64,000 nucleotides of DNA from Celeribacter sp. HF31 (GTDB lineage: Bacteria > Pseudomonadota > Alphaproteobacteria > Rhodobacterales > Rhodobacteraceae): positions 62,001 through 126,000 of the forward strand of contig NZ_JAATOT010000004.1 in the NCBI RefSeq assembly GCF_011806455.1, written 5' to 3'. The notes below the pieces were generated by a model that searched no databases, was not told the DNA's origin, and saw only the letters and a program-made list of their open reading frames with translations. A program made the translations under genes and the position numbers. The first letter of the stretch is position 1. Every line of letters begins with the position of its first letter. Shown in pieces: positions 9,216 through 18,170 of this stretch.

Positions 9216-10919
9216 GTGGTTGCGAAACCCGTTGAACGTTTCATCGCCGCGATCAGGCAGTTCAGAGCCGAACGCTCATCGACCGAAGCACTACTGACAG
9301 TTGGCACAATCGTTCGCGTAGATCACCCGGATATCATCCGTGTGAAGCTAAACTCAGACACTGTTTGGCGCTCAAACCGGTTGTTCACGGCCAGCTTGCC
9401 CGATGGCACACAACGTTTCGTTCTGTCTCTGTTTGCTCAAACCCAAGGGACGGAAGTCATAGGGACTGCGCTTTGCGTTGGTGAACTCGCTAGGCCGATC
9501 ATTCTTCCGACGAGTCTGGTCTGCAGCAGCCATGACGATGAGCAAACCAAGGAATTCTTGAAGAATCTAAGTGGCTCTGACGACGCCCAATTGGTAGGCT
9601 TTGTAGTGGAGAACTCCAGCATAGGATTAATTCAATTTGAAGTCTCGGGGAGATCAGACCTTCACGAGGGTGATGTCGTTTTTGTATGGATTAAGGGACA
9701 AGACATTTTCTATCAGATTATAGATGCCAAAACCTATGAGGAGACCTTCGATCAGAACCCTCGCGGCACACACGTGGTCCAAGCAGCCCAGCTAGGTGTC
9801 TATACCGCGGAGGAAGGTTTCACGAAGTACCAGTGGTTGCCTGCGATGAATACCCCGATCTTCTCGGCTTCATCGCGCAGCTTCGATGTCCCGATTGTAG
9901 GTGATCGCGAAGTCGAAATAGGAAAGGTGCCTTCAACGAATATTTCCGCAGTCGCGAGATTAGACGATCTTGTCGAATACCACACTGCAGTCCTTGGCGT
10001 CACTGGAACCGGCAAGACAGAGATGGCGCTCGATATTGTTCGGGAAGCAGTAGCCAATAAGACAAAAGTCTTCTGCGTGGATTTTACCGGTGACTATGCT
10101 GCTCGGCTCAGCGAGCTGGGTCCTATTTTTCCTTCGCCGACCGACACCCAATCAAAGTGGCTCGAAGACCAGCTTTTCGAGGTCGCCACCGGAAAGTTTG
10201 GAGCCCCCGAAGAGAAGAAAGTCCTTCAGAAAGGCGTTGATAAAATAAGTAGTGCTGCCGAAGAGCAAATTAACGATTTTTTGAAGAGCGAGGAAAATTA
10301 CCTGGCGATATTCGAACTCGCCGAGATCACAAATACGAAGGCAACTCTTCGCCTTACAGAGCTATATCTCTCGACGATCATGAGGTGGGCTCAAGCTAAC
10401 CGACGAGCTCGACAAATCTTGATTGTCTTGGAGGAGGCTCACACAATCCTCCCAGAGGTATTTGGGTCAGGTTTTGACTCGGATACGCAATATGTAGTTA
10501 GCCGAATTGGACAAATTGCACTTCAAGGACGAAAGTACCGTGTGGGTCTGATGGTTATCAGCCAACGCACAGCCCTTGTAAGCAAGACAATACTCTCCCA
10601 ATGCAATACGTTCCTGACCCACTCACTCATTGACCAAACGAGCCTGTCCTTTTTGGAGAGCGTCTACAGCAGTCAACACGCGCGACTGATACCGAACCTC
10701 GGCAGGTTTGAGTTCCTCGCTTCCGGGAAGGCTATCAAAGCGGAGCGCCCGATCGTCCTAAGGAGAGATTTCGATCAAGCAAAAGAGGATGCAAGCAAAG
10801 CGGTCAACGCGGCCCCTGCAGAAAAGATCGAACCCGAAGCATTGCACGAGGAAGTCGTCGACGAGGCTGAGGCCGACCAAGATCGTTCGGGCGAAGGCCC
10901 CCGCATAACTCAATTCTGA
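9216..10919 (+). CDS. HerA-like (DUF87) AAA+ ATPase domain, probably 5'-disrupted
   Basis: The 567-residue frame has an N-terminal beta-rich region (residues 30-200). It then carries Walker A GVTGTGKTE near residue 260, Walker B ILIVLEEAH near 405, and a conserved block around GRKYRVGLMVISQRTALV with a sensor-type SQ. It ends in an acidic tail finishing ITQF. This matches HerA/FtsK-superfamily DNA translocases, which pump DNA or partner with nucleases, including in some anti-phage systems. No NurA, Sir2 or DUF4297 partner is next to it. The only in-frame start is a GTG at 9216 without a good ribosome site, and the upstream sequence looks like its own broken membrane domain, so it may be inactive. 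It is visibly richer in A/T than the flanks, suggesting transfer. Confidence 0.7.
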   Translation: MVAKPVERFIAAIRQFRAERSSTEALLTVGTIVRVDHPDIIRVKLNSDTVWRSNRLFTASLPDGTQRFVLSLFAQTQGTEVIGTALCVGELARPIILPTSLVCSSHDDEQTKEFLKNLSGSDDAQLVGFVVENSSIGLIQFEVSGRSDLHEGDVVFVWIKGQDIFYQIIDAKTYEETFDQNPRGTHVVQAAQLGVYTAEEGFTKYQWLPAMNTPIFSASSRSFDVPIVGDREVEIGKVPSTNISAVARLDDLVEYHTAVLGVTGTGKTEMALDIVREAVANKTKVFCVDFTGDYAARLSELGPIFPSPTDTQSKWLEDQLFEVATGKFGAPEEKKVLQKGVDKISSAAEEQINDFLKSEENYLAIFELAEITNTKATLRLTELYLSTIMRWAQANRRARQILIVLEEAHTILPEVFGSGFDSDTQYVVSRIGQIALQGRKYRVGLMVISQRTALVSKTILSQCNTFLTHSLIDQTSLSFLESVYSSQHARLIPNLGRFEFLASGKAIKAERPIVLRRDFDQAKEDASKAVNAAPAEKIEPEALHEEVVDEAEADQDRSGEGPRITQF

Positions 10920-11069
10920 CCACGACGTTCCGGCGGCGTGATCGTGGCGGAATGTCCGCTTCCACGATTTGGCAAGGTTGCGTTCGCAAGTGCAGCGAAC
11001 TTCCGGTTTCCGCCCGACCCGTCGGATGCCGGGTCTGAAGTCAGAAAGGATCGATGGAACAATCATCAG

Positions 11070-11800
11070 CTAAGGCTGCGTGTTCTTTGCATCCCACCAA
11101 CTTGTCTTGCACCTTTGCACCGTCGCCCAGCTGAGACGCATAGTTCTAGCGATCTTGTTTGTTGTCCATCCATCATCAGACAGCTCATACATGCGGGCGC
11201 GATCATATTTCTGGTTTGAATTTCGTGGCTTGATTGTGCGTCCGGTCGACTTGATCCACTTGGATATGGACTGGGGCGTCGGCCCATGCTCTTGGCTCAG
11301 GGCACGCAGAGATTTCCCGCCTTCCCATGCCTTCGCAATATTTTCTACAACGTCAAACCCAGCCGCTTTCAGACCGTGAATGGCATCGCGGCGTGTGATC
11401 GCAAGCCTTTTGGCGAACTGATCCAGGGACCCGACTTCCTGAAACAGCGCCACCAGTTCATCGGTCGCACAATGCTGATGTCGGCCCCAAAGCTGTAGAT
11501 AAATGCACGCTTCTGAACCTGCTCTCGGAGTTCGAGACGTCGCTTCATGGCACGACGTTCGGCCTCTCGACAACGCGCACGCCTTTCTTCATCGGTCAAC
11601 GATTTGCGATTCTGAAGCTGTTTCCGCTTCCGCGCAGGGATCCTAATCGGTCGTCGGGCAGCTAGCCTGTCGTAGGCTTCTTGGGCTAATCGAAGAGCTT
11701 CTTTTGCTTGCTGTAAGTTCTCTTCGGCTTGATGAAACATTCGGCTTTCTTCGTCTGTCGTCCCATGACGACTGGGCCGCGCATCAGTGTTCAAGCCCAT
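11070..11800 (-). pseudogene. Coiled-coil / helix-turn-helix protein split by a frameshift
   Basis: Two overlapping minus-strand frames each look coding in only one part. The frame from 11800 gives a coiled-coil, Gln/Glu/Arg-rich N-terminal half (AEENLQQAKEALRLAQEAYD, then KRKQLQNRKSL). From about 11500 the -1 frame takes over with two helix-turn-helix-like units: SLDQFAKRLAITRRDAIHGL, then SLRALSQEHGPTPQSISKWI and TTNKIARTMRLSWATVQRC. A single-base change near 11500 would join them into a protein of about 240 residues. The repeated helix-turn-helix units suggest DNA binding, as in resolvase or transposon regulators, but I do not recognise the family. Confidence 0.5.
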
Positions 11801-11894
11801 ATCTGGTTCCCTGCGTGTGATTCCTTGTTTGCGACATAGTCACAGTTTGCAGTGCTTTGGCCAACACGAGATCTCATTCTGTATGATGATCGCC

Positions 11895-12147
11895 ATGGCA
11901 AAAAAGAGATTCAAAGCCCCACAAAGTGGAAATCCTTGACCTAGCTCTGGCTGAGCGGAAGTTGGGCAAACAAGCAAAACAGTTTGATAGTCTGATGATC
12001 CTCAACCGCGATCGACATGAAGAGATAAAGTACCGCCTGAGGCAGCGAGGCGTATCCTTGGTTCAGATCGCGCGGGGTTTTCCAAGTCTGGCGCAGAGTT
12101 TGACCGTGGCGTGCTTGGTCCTCAATGCTTCGCTCAATCTCCGTTAA
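11895..12147 (+). pseudogene. Remnant of a small Ner/Nlp-like helix-turn-helix regulator
   Basis: ATG 11895 opens a 14-codon frame (MAKKRFKAP) that ends at once. A GTG at 11926 in another frame continues with RHEEIKYRLRQRGVSLVQIAR, which resembles the Ner/Nlp phage-repressor type of DNA-binding domain, and then loses similarity. A further frame (near 12130) reads LIPERYQRG, resembling the usual end of such proteins. Together this looks like a gene with several indels. The family call is tentative. Confidence 0.35.
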
Positions 12148-12300
12148 TACCTGAAAGGTATCAAAGAGGCCTGCTTAAGGCCTTATCGGTAAACTGTCGC
12201 AGGGACTGGTCGCGCTTTTGCCCCGGTCTGACGTCTCTGACCCGCCAGTCTGACCAGCAATGAAGGAGCGCGCAGAGCGCAGGGGGAGAGAGCGTATATC

Positions 12301-12813
12301 TTACAAATAAGAGGTCGGAATAGCGGTGGTGAATTTCAGCTCTTCCATGGAAATCATCGAATTGACCTGGCTGAATTCCAGTCTCTGGATCATCTGTTTG
12401 TAGACGGCATCATAGGAGGCCATGTCCGGCACCACCACCTTGAGAATGTAATCCACGGTCCCGGTGAGGCGATAGGCTTCGACCACTTCCGGGATCTCGT
12501 CGATCAACTCGCGAAAGGTGTTGAGCCAATCAATTTCATGGCGCGAAGTGCTCACGCCGATGAACACGGTCAGGGGCACATTGGCGCGGGTCTGATCCAC
12601 GAGGACCACGCGTTTCTTGATCACGCCGGCTTCTTCCATCCGCTTGATGCGGCGCCAGCAGGGGTTGGTGGACAGGCCGACGGCTTCGGAGATCGCCTGA
12701 ATCGGCGTGTCGCTGTCCTGTTGTAGAATCTCAAGAATGCGTCGGTCGGTCTCGTCGAAGGTCATGCTTTCGATCGGTTTCGATCCGGTTTTGCGGGGGC
12801 GAGGCTCTGTCAT
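12301..12813 (-). CDS. Lrp/AsnC-family regulator, DecR/CcdR-like (probable cysteine-responsive type)
   Basis: A 170-residue regulator with an N-terminal AsnC helix-turn-helix (DETDRRILEILQQ, then STNPCWRRIKRMEEAGVI) and a C-terminal RAM effector-binding domain ending MEELKFTTAIP. The pattern NPCWRRIKRMEE and the closing MEExKxTTxIP closely recall DecR (YbaO), the Lrp-type activator that answers to cysteine in enterobacteria. It is last in a minus-strand set with SDR and VOC genes, overlapping the VOC gene by ATGA. It faces a divergent operon containing a cysteine-desulfurase-like enzyme. I infer that it controls this locus; the effector is a guess from family resemblance. Confidence 0.85.
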   Translation of the reverse strand: MTEPRPRKTGSKPIESMTFDETDRRILEILQQDSDTPIQAISEAVGLSTNPCWRRIKRMEEAGVIKKRVVLVDQTRANVPLTVFIGVSTSRHEIDWLNTFRELIDEIPEVVEAYRLTGTVDYILKVVVPDMASYDAVYKQMIQRLEFSQVNSMISMEELKFTTAIPTSYL

Positions 12814-13682
12814 GTGGCAACAAACTCCAAAAGGACACCGGCTGAAAATTCGGGCCCCACGGCCAGACCGGTGGCGGTCTCAAACATATTTACATGCGCA
12901 TCTTTAAGGCAATGCCGGAGGGTTTCAAGGCTGCGTACTTTGAGGCGAAGGGCCGTGAAGGCGCCCTTGGTCGTCGCGGAAAGGTCAATGCCGGGATAGA
13001 GCGCGGCCATCCGGTCGGCTGTGGCGAGGATCAGCGGGGCGGAGTTGGGGCCGGTCTCGATTGTGGTCAGCCCATCCTCTGTGTGGACTGCGCCGTCGGC
13101 CCAAAGCCGGGCAAAGCGCGGGGCGTCCTCTTCGGGTGTGTCGGAGATCGCAAGCACCGCGTCCAATCCGCAGGCGGTGTTGGCATGTTCCAACAGCTCT
13201 GGAACCCAGACCGTTTCGCGGGTCTTGTGCTGGCACATGAAAACCATGCCCAGCGGAACCTCCTCCGGCGTAAAGCTGACGGTGGAAAAGGCGGCGGTGC
13301 CTTCGGACCCATCGGGCAGGGGGACCGGGCGCGAAAAGCTGCCAAGCCCCTGTGTGGCGATGCCCAAATCACCCAGAGCACCGGCGGCGGCTTCGGCATC
13401 GTCGATACGACAGGCGATGGCATGAAGCCCCTGACCCATGGTGGTCAACATCTCGCGGCGAGGGGCGTTCAGATCGGTCGGGGTGACGACGCCCAAAAGC
13501 TCGAAATAATCGTCGGGGAACATGATGGTGTAATTCGCCGTGCCCTTGGCGGCGGAATGGGTGCCGCGCGGCGAGAGGGTAAAGCCAAGCGCCTTATACT
13601 GCGCGGCGGCGTGGTCGAGATCGTCGACGAGGGCAAAACAATGGTCGATGCCATGGACAGGATGGGGGACAGGATGGGTCAT
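12810..13682 (-). CDS. VOC-superfamily (glyoxalase_3-like) protein
   Basis: 290 residues with paired beta-alpha-beta-beta-beta modules. The N-terminal one begins GIDHCFALVDDLDHAAAQYKALGF, a standard opening for glyoxalase/dioxygenase-fold proteins. The metal site in the second half is hard to assign, so both an enzyme (isomerase, lyase or dioxygenase) and a binding role are possible. It lies between the SDR gene (40 bases upstream) and the Lrp-type regulator (ATGA overlap), so it is presumably expressed with them and serves the same pathway. The substrate is unknown. Confidence 0.75.
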   Translation of the reverse strand: MTHPVPHPVHGIDHCFALVDDLDHAAAQYKALGFTLSPRGTHSAAKGTANYTIMFPDDYFELLGVVTPTDLNAPRREMLTTMGQGLHAIACRIDDAEAAAGALGDLGIATQGLGSFSRPVPLPDGSEGTAAFSTVSFTPEEVPLGMVFMCQHKTRETVWVPELLEHANTACGLDAVLAISDTPEEDAPRFARLWADGAVHTEDGLTTIETGPNSAPLILATADRMAALYPGIDLSATTKGAFTALRLKVRSLETLRHCLKDAHVNMFETATGLAVGPEFSAGVLLEFVAT

Positions 13683-13707
13683 GTGCGTGTCTCTTTATTG
13701 ATGCGTT

Positions 13708-13747
13708 ATGTGCGAACAGGGCTCAGGATGTGCGAACAGGGCTCAGG
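13708..13747. repeat. 20-bp perfect tandem duplication at the 3' end of the SDR gene
   Basis: ATGTGCGAACAGGGCTCAGG occurs twice head to tail (13708-13727 and 13728-13747). The SDR stop codon lies inside the junction; without the extra copy the protein would end one residue earlier. Confidence 0.9.
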
Positions 13748-14436
13748 ACAATTTCAGGCAGGCAAATGCCGGGCTGCATCTCCGCCACAAAGAGCGCGGT
13801 CTTCGCCATGTCTTCGGGCTGGATCATCGCGGCCATTTTCGCGGCATCGAAACCGGGGCGTTTTGCCAAGAGCGGGGTCGCCACCTCGGCGGGGCAAAGC
13901 GCGGTGGAGCGGATGCCGTTCTTGCCCTCCTCGTCGTTGAGGCTCAGCGACAGATCGGACAGCGCATGTTTCGAGGCGCCGTAAACCACGCCGCTGACCG
14001 GTGAATGAAACCGACCGGCCCAGCTCGAGGTGTGGATCATCACGCCGTCCTTTTGCGCCCGCATGATCGGCAGGCAGGCGGCAATCACATTGAGTGCGCC
14101 GGTGATGTTGACGTCGATCACCCGGTCCCAGCTTTCCCAATCCAGATCGGCCCAGCTTCGTTTCGGAATGTTGAGCCCCGCGTTGTTACACAGCACATGA
14201 AGCCCGCCGGACCACGCCACGATGGTCTCGGCGGCCTTGGCCATGCCCGCGCGGTCGGTGACGTCGCCGGGCAGGATCAAAGCGGCCTCGGGGTCGGGCA
14301 GGGTGGCCGCCACCGCCTCAAGGCTCTCGCGTCCGCGTGCCGTCAAAGCCACGCGATACCCGGCCTCGGCAAAGCCCCGCGCCATGGCGGCGCCAATGCC
14401 GGAGCCCGCCCCGGTGATCCATGCAATTTTTGTCAT
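13723..14436 (-). CDS. Short-chain dehydrogenase/reductase (SDR)
   Basis: A 237-residue classical SDR: cofactor loop TGAGSGIG near the N-terminus, NNAG, catalytic Ser in HTSSWAG and the YGASK active-site motif. The residues after the second beta strand (ARGRES) suggest NADP(H) preference. It would oxidise or reduce an alcohol/carbonyl made in this locus. It leads the minus-strand SDR-VOC-Lrp group and is separated by 197 bases from the divergent ABC transporter operon. Confidence 0.85.
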   Translation of the reverse strand: MTKIAWITGAGSGIGAAMARGFAEAGYRVALTARGRESLEAVAATLPDPEAALILPGDVTDRAGMAKAAETIVAWSGGLHVLCNNAGLNIPKRSWADLDWESWDRVIDVNITGALNVIAACLPIMRAQKDGVMIHTSSWAGRFHSPVSGVVYGASKHALSDLSLSLNDEEGKNGIRSTALCPAEVATPLLAKRPGFDAAKMAAMIQPEDMAKTALFVAEMQPGICLPEIVLSPVRTS

Positions 14437-14633
14437 ATGTTTTGTCCCAGTGTTTTCAACTTATGGGGAATGCTAGCACCAATATTTAATCATAGTGTAG
14501 AATTTTTTTCCAATCTTGTTCTAAAAGTTGGTTTTTAATGTTGACGGATGCATGTTGCTTCTCTCAGGTAGGGGAGCATAACGACCGAACAAGCCCGCAA
14601 AGGGTGATCAACCGACCGGGAGAACCAGAACAG
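14437..14633. promoter_or_regulatory. Divergent promoter/operator region of the sulfur-compound locus
   Basis: This AT-rich gap lies between the SDR operon (minus) and the ABC operon (plus). It contains runs of A/T around 14480-14535 and a weak dyad CCAA-N14-TTGG (14510-14531). Lrp-type proteins favour such AT-rich sites, so the local Lrp regulator is the likely binder, but no clear consensus box can be named. Confidence 0.45.
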
Positions 14634-16229
14634 ATGACTTTCACGATGAAACAGGCGGGGCTGGCGCTCGCCATGACCGGGGCCCTGAGCTCTGTGGCCT
14701 TGACAGCCCAGGCGCAAGACGAGGTCCAAAAGGGCGGCACCGCCGTCATCCATATGATTTCCGAACAGCGTATTCTCAATCCGGGTCTGCGCGCCTCGAC
14801 CGGGGTGTACAACATCACCGGCAAGATCATGGAGCCGCTGATCGACAAAAGCTACGAGGGCTACGAGCCGGTGCTGGCGACCGAATGGTCCGGCTCCGAC
14901 GATGGTCTGACGGTCACGCTCAAATTGCGCGAAGGGGTGAACTGGCACGATGGCGAACCCTTCACCTGTGACGATGTGGCGTTCTCGGCGATAGAGCTGT
15001 GGAAAAAACTCTTGAATTACTCCTCCGCGCTTCAGGCCAATCTTGAAAGCGTCGATTGCCCGGATCCGCATACGGCGGTGTTCAACTATTCGAAACCGAT
15101 GCCGATTGAGCTTTTCGTCGCTGCCATGCCCGATCTGGGGCATCCGGTTCCGAAACACCTGTTCGAAGGCACCGATATTCTCAAGAACGAGTATAACACC
15201 GCCCCCGTCGGCACCGGCCCGTTCAAATTCGTCGAATATCAGCGCGGGCAGTATGTTTTGGCGGAGAAGAACGAAGACTACTGGCGCGAGGGCTACCCTT
15301 ATCTCGACCGCATCGTCTGGCGTTTCATCAAGGACAAATCCGCCGCCGCCGCCGCCCTTGAGGCAGGCGAGGTGCATGAGTCTGGCTTTATCGGTGTCTC
15401 CATGGCCGATGTTGCGCGCTTCGGCGAAGACGATCGTTTTGACGTCGGCACCCAGGGCTATGAAAACAACGTCGCCCACTCGACCGTCGAATTCAATCAC
15501 CGCAACCCGATCCTCGCCGATCTGAAAGTGCGTCAGGCAATGTATCATGGTCTGGACATCGACTATGCGATCCAGACGATCATGCATGGCTACGCCAAAC
15601 CGGGCCGCGGTCCGGTGCCGAGCGCCGGTGGCATCAATTACACCGACGATGTGCCGACCTATGACTACGACCCGGAACTGGCCAAACAGATGCTCGATGA
15701 GGCTGGCTATCCGGTGCAGGACGATGGCTATCGGTTCCACCTCAAACACCGTCCGGCGCCCTGGGGCGAATACACCCAGCTTTGGGCCGAGTATTACGCG
15801 CAGGCGATGAAAGAGATCGGCATCGACGTCGAGATTCTCACCAACGATGCGCCGGGCTTCCTTAATGGTGTGTACCGTGACCATGATTTCGACACCGCGA
15901 ACGGCTGGCACCAGTTCCGCTCCGACCCGGCTGTGTCCACCATGGTCTGGCTGCGCTCCGGTCAGCCGGAAGGCACGCCCTGGACCAACCAGTTCGGCTG
16001 GAAGGACGAAGAGATGGACGCGATGATCGACGCCGCCGCCTCCGAGTTGGACGTCCAGAAACGTGCCGAGATGTATCACGAAATTCAAGCGCGTGAGATG
16101 GCCGAGCTGCCGGTGATCTTCGCGATCGAACATCCGTTCATCTCTGTCACCTCCAAAAAGCTCCACAACCACCACAACACGCCGCGGTGGAACTCGTCGA
16201 GCTGGTACGACCTCTGGCTCGAACAATGA
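14634..16229 (+). CDS. ABC transporter substrate-binding protein, peptide/nickel (SBP_bac_5) family
   Basis: 531 residues from ATG 14634, with a Sec signal peptide (KQAGLALAMTGALSS...AQA). The mature part shows family-5 features: MEPLIDKSYEG, LREGVNWHDGEPFT with CDDVAFS, VGTGPFKF and DPELAKQMLDEAGYP. Such periplasmic proteins bind peptides or other small organic molecules and hand them to a DppBC-type channel. An in-frame codon at 14538 would add an implausible leader, so I chose 14634. It is first in a long operon with permeases, ATPase and catabolic enzymes; the ligand is unknown but probably the pathway's starting compound. Confidence 0.9.
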   Translation: MTFTMKQAGLALAMTGALSSVALTAQAQDEVQKGGTAVIHMISEQRILNPGLRASTGVYNITGKIMEPLIDKSYEGYEPVLATEWSGSDDGLTVTLKLREGVNWHDGEPFTCDDVAFSAIELWKKLLNYSSALQANLESVDCPDPHTAVFNYSKPMPIELFVAAMPDLGHPVPKHLFEGTDILKNEYNTAPVGTGPFKFVEYQRGQYVLAEKNEDYWREGYPYLDRIVWRFIKDKSAAAAALEAGEVHESGFIGVSMADVARFGEDDRFDVGTQGYENNVAHSTVEFNHRNPILADLKVRQAMYHGLDIDYAIQTIMHGYAKPGRGPVPSAGGINYTDDVPTYDYDPELAKQMLDEAGYPVQDDGYRFHLKHRPAPWGEYTQLWAEYYAQAMKEIGIDVEILTNDAPGFLNGVYRDHDFDTANGWHQFRSDPAVSTMVWLRSGQPEGTPWTNQFGWKDEEMDAMIDAAASELDVQKRAEMYHEIQAREMAELPVIFAIEHPFISVTSKKLHNHHNTPRWNSSSWYDLWLEQ

Positions 16230-16241
16230 TCTGACACTTTG

Positions 16242-16273
16242 GCGGGCGCGCCTCCCTTCGCGCCCGCTCTTTT
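16242..16273 (+). terminator. Hairpin after the binding-protein gene (attenuator / RNA-stability element)
   Basis: A nine-base-pair GC stem (GCGGGCGCG with CGCGCCCGC) around an eight-base loop, followed by TCTTTT. It resembles a terminator but lies inside an operon, 13 bases after the binding-protein stop, so partial termination or 3'-end protection is likely. Confidence 0.7.
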
Positions 16274-16308
16274 GACATTTGCCCATGATCCCGAAGGATC
16301 CAAAGACA

Positions 16309-17298
16309 ATGACACTGCACATGCCCCCGATCCTGACCTATGCGCTGAGGCGTCTGATTCAGGCCATTCCCGTGGTCATCCTGATCATGATCGGCACATT
16401 TCTCTTGCTCAAACTGGCGCCCGGCGACACGGTCGATGCGCTTGTGGGCGACATGGGGGGCGCGGATGCCGCCTTCATCGCGCGGCTTAGGGCCGAATAC
16501 GGTCTCGACCAACCGATTTGGGTGCAGCTCTGGCGCTATATGGTCAAGCTGGCGAGCTTCGATTTCGGCTGGTCCTTTGTCTATGAGCAACCCGTCGCGA
16601 CTGTTTTGATGGACCGCCTCGGCACCACACTGATGCTGATGGCCGCCTCTTTGAGCATCGCCTTTACGGCCGGGATCGTTTTGGGCGCCATTGCCGCGCG
16701 GCGTGCCTATTCCGCGACCGACAACCTGATCTCCATTCTGGGTCTCGTGTTCTACGCCACTCCCTCGTTTTTCCTCTCCCTGATGCTGATGCTGGTTTTC
16801 TCCGTCAAACTCGGCTGGTTGCCGGTGGGCGGGATCAAGACCATCGCCGCCTTTTACACCGGCTGGGATCACGTTTGGGATGTGGTGCGCCACCTGATCA
16901 TGCCGACGACCGCGCTCTCGCTGATCTATCTGGCGTTTTACCTGCGCCTGATGCGGGCCTCCGTGATGGAAGTCGCTGATCTCGATTATGTCCGCACCGC
17001 CCGCGCCAAGGGCGCCCGCGAAGGCCGCCTTATGACCCACCACATCATGCGCAACGCGCTCCTGCCGGTGGTCACGCTTTTGGGGCTTCAGTTCTCCACC
17101 GTTCTGGGCGGCTCCATCGTGGTTGAAACCATCTTCACCCTGCCGGGACTGGGCCAACTGGCCTACCAGTCCGTCGTTCAGCGCGACATGAACACCTTGA
17201 TGGGCATCATCTTTTTGTGCGCCATCATCGTGGTCGTCGTCAATTTCCTCACCGACCTGCTCTACGCACGTCTCGACAGCCGGATCGAACTCGCATGA
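16309..17298 (+). CDS. ABC transporter permease, DppB type
   Basis: A 329-residue inner-membrane protein with six hydrophobic segments. It has the DppB/OppB N-terminal pattern (RRLIQAIPVVILIMIGTF, then KLAPGDTVDAL) and the cytoplasmic loop that contacts the ATPase (DYVRTARAKGARE...HHIMRNALLPV). ATG 16309 is preceded by an AGGAT sequence. The gene overlaps the second permease by ATGA. Confidence 0.9.
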   Translation: MTLHMPPILTYALRRLIQAIPVVILIMIGTFLLLKLAPGDTVDALVGDMGGADAAFIARLRAEYGLDQPIWVQLWRYMVKLASFDFGWSFVYEQPVATVLMDRLGTTLMLMAASLSIAFTAGIVLGAIAARRAYSATDNLISILGLVFYATPSFFLSLMLMLVFSVKLGWLPVGGIKTIAAFYTGWDHVWDVVRHLIMPTTALSLIYLAFYLRLMRASVMEVADLDYVRTARAKGAREGRLMTHHIMRNALLPVVTLLGLQFSTVLGGSIVVETIFTLPGLGQLAYQSVVQRDMNTLMGIIFLCAIIVVVVNFLTDLLYARLDSRIELA

Positions 17299-18170
17299 CC
17301 TTCGCCGATACAGAAATCGCCCCGCCCGAGCCGCCGCGTTACGTCATGTTCTGGCGCCGCTACAAACGCAACCGCGCCGCTTTGCTTGGCCTTGTGCTCT
17401 TTGTCCTCGTCGTGCTGATGGCGCTGACGGCGGGCCTCATTGATCCCGGCGACCCGCTGCGCCGTGCGGGGGAACCGCTCACCCCGCCGTTCATGAACTG
17501 GGACACGCCTTTGGGCACGGATCAGTTGGGCCGCGATGTGCTCTCCGGTGTCTTCTACGGCGCGCGTATTTCGCTTTTGATCGGCGTCGTCGCCACGCTC
17601 GTGGCCATCGTTATCGGCGTCGTGATCGGCGCACTTGCTGGCTACTTTGGCGGCTGGGTCGATGACGTGCTGATGCGCATCACTGAAGCGTTTCAGACCA
17701 TCCCGAACTTTGTCCTGTTGTTGACGCTCGTCGCCATCATGGGGTCAAAAATTGAGTGGATCACGCTGGCCATCGGCATCGTCAGTTGGACCGCGCCGGC
17801 CCGCATGGTGCGTGCCGAATTCATGTCGCTGCGGCACCGCGAATTCGTCGACGCCGCCCGCAATCTCGGCGTGTCGAACACCTCGATCATCTTCCGCGAA
17901 ATCCTGCCCAACGCTTTGCCGCCCATCGTGGTCTACGCCTCCGTCATCATGGCGCTGTCGATCCTGATGGAAAGCGCGCTGGCCTTTCTTTCGCTGGGCG
18001 ACCCGAACTACGCCAGCTGGGGCAATATGATCGGTCAAGGCCGCGCCGTGCTGCGCTCCGCCCCTTACTGCGCCGTGATCCCCGGCATTGCGATCATCCT
18101 GACTGTGCTGTCCTTTTCGCTTCTGGGCGAGGGGCTGAACGATGCGCTCAATCCGAGGCAGAAGAAATGA
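17295..18170 (+). CDS. ABC transporter permease, DppC type
   Basis: A 291-residue permease partner of the preceding gene. The N-terminal block RRYKRNRAALLGLVLFVLVV and the luminal signature HPLGTDQLGRDVLS-like sequence (here PLGTDQLGRDVLSGV) are typical of DppC/OppC. The ATPase-contact loop reads EFVDAARNLGVSNTSIIFRE. Both ends overlap neighbours by ATGA, indicating coupled translation of the transporter subunits. Confidence 0.9.
   Translation: MTFADTEIAPPEPPRYVMFWRRYKRNRAALLGLVLFVLVVLMALTAGLIDPGDPLRRAGEPLTPPFMNWDTPLGTDQLGRDVLSGVFYGARISLLIGVVATLVAIVIGVVIGALAGYFGGWVDDVLMRITEAFQTIPNFVLLLTLVAIMGSKIEWITLAIGIVSWTAPARMVRAEFMSLRHREFVDAARNLGVSNTSIIFREILPNALPPIVVYASVIMALSILMESALAFLSLGDPNYASWGNMIGQGRAVLRSAPYCAVIPGIAIILTVLSFSLLGEGLNDALNPRQKK

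Noticed and set aside
8088-12300. Search for an att-type duplication of the tRNA-Arg 3' end
   Set aside because: No second copy of the GGTTCGAATCC segment was seen before the Lrp gene, so integration at the tRNA remains only a suggestion.
14535-16322. A 595-codon minus-strand open frame antisense to the Dpp-type binding-protein gene
   Set aside because: No motifs; the plus-strand frame has a signal peptide and family-5 binding-protein signatures.
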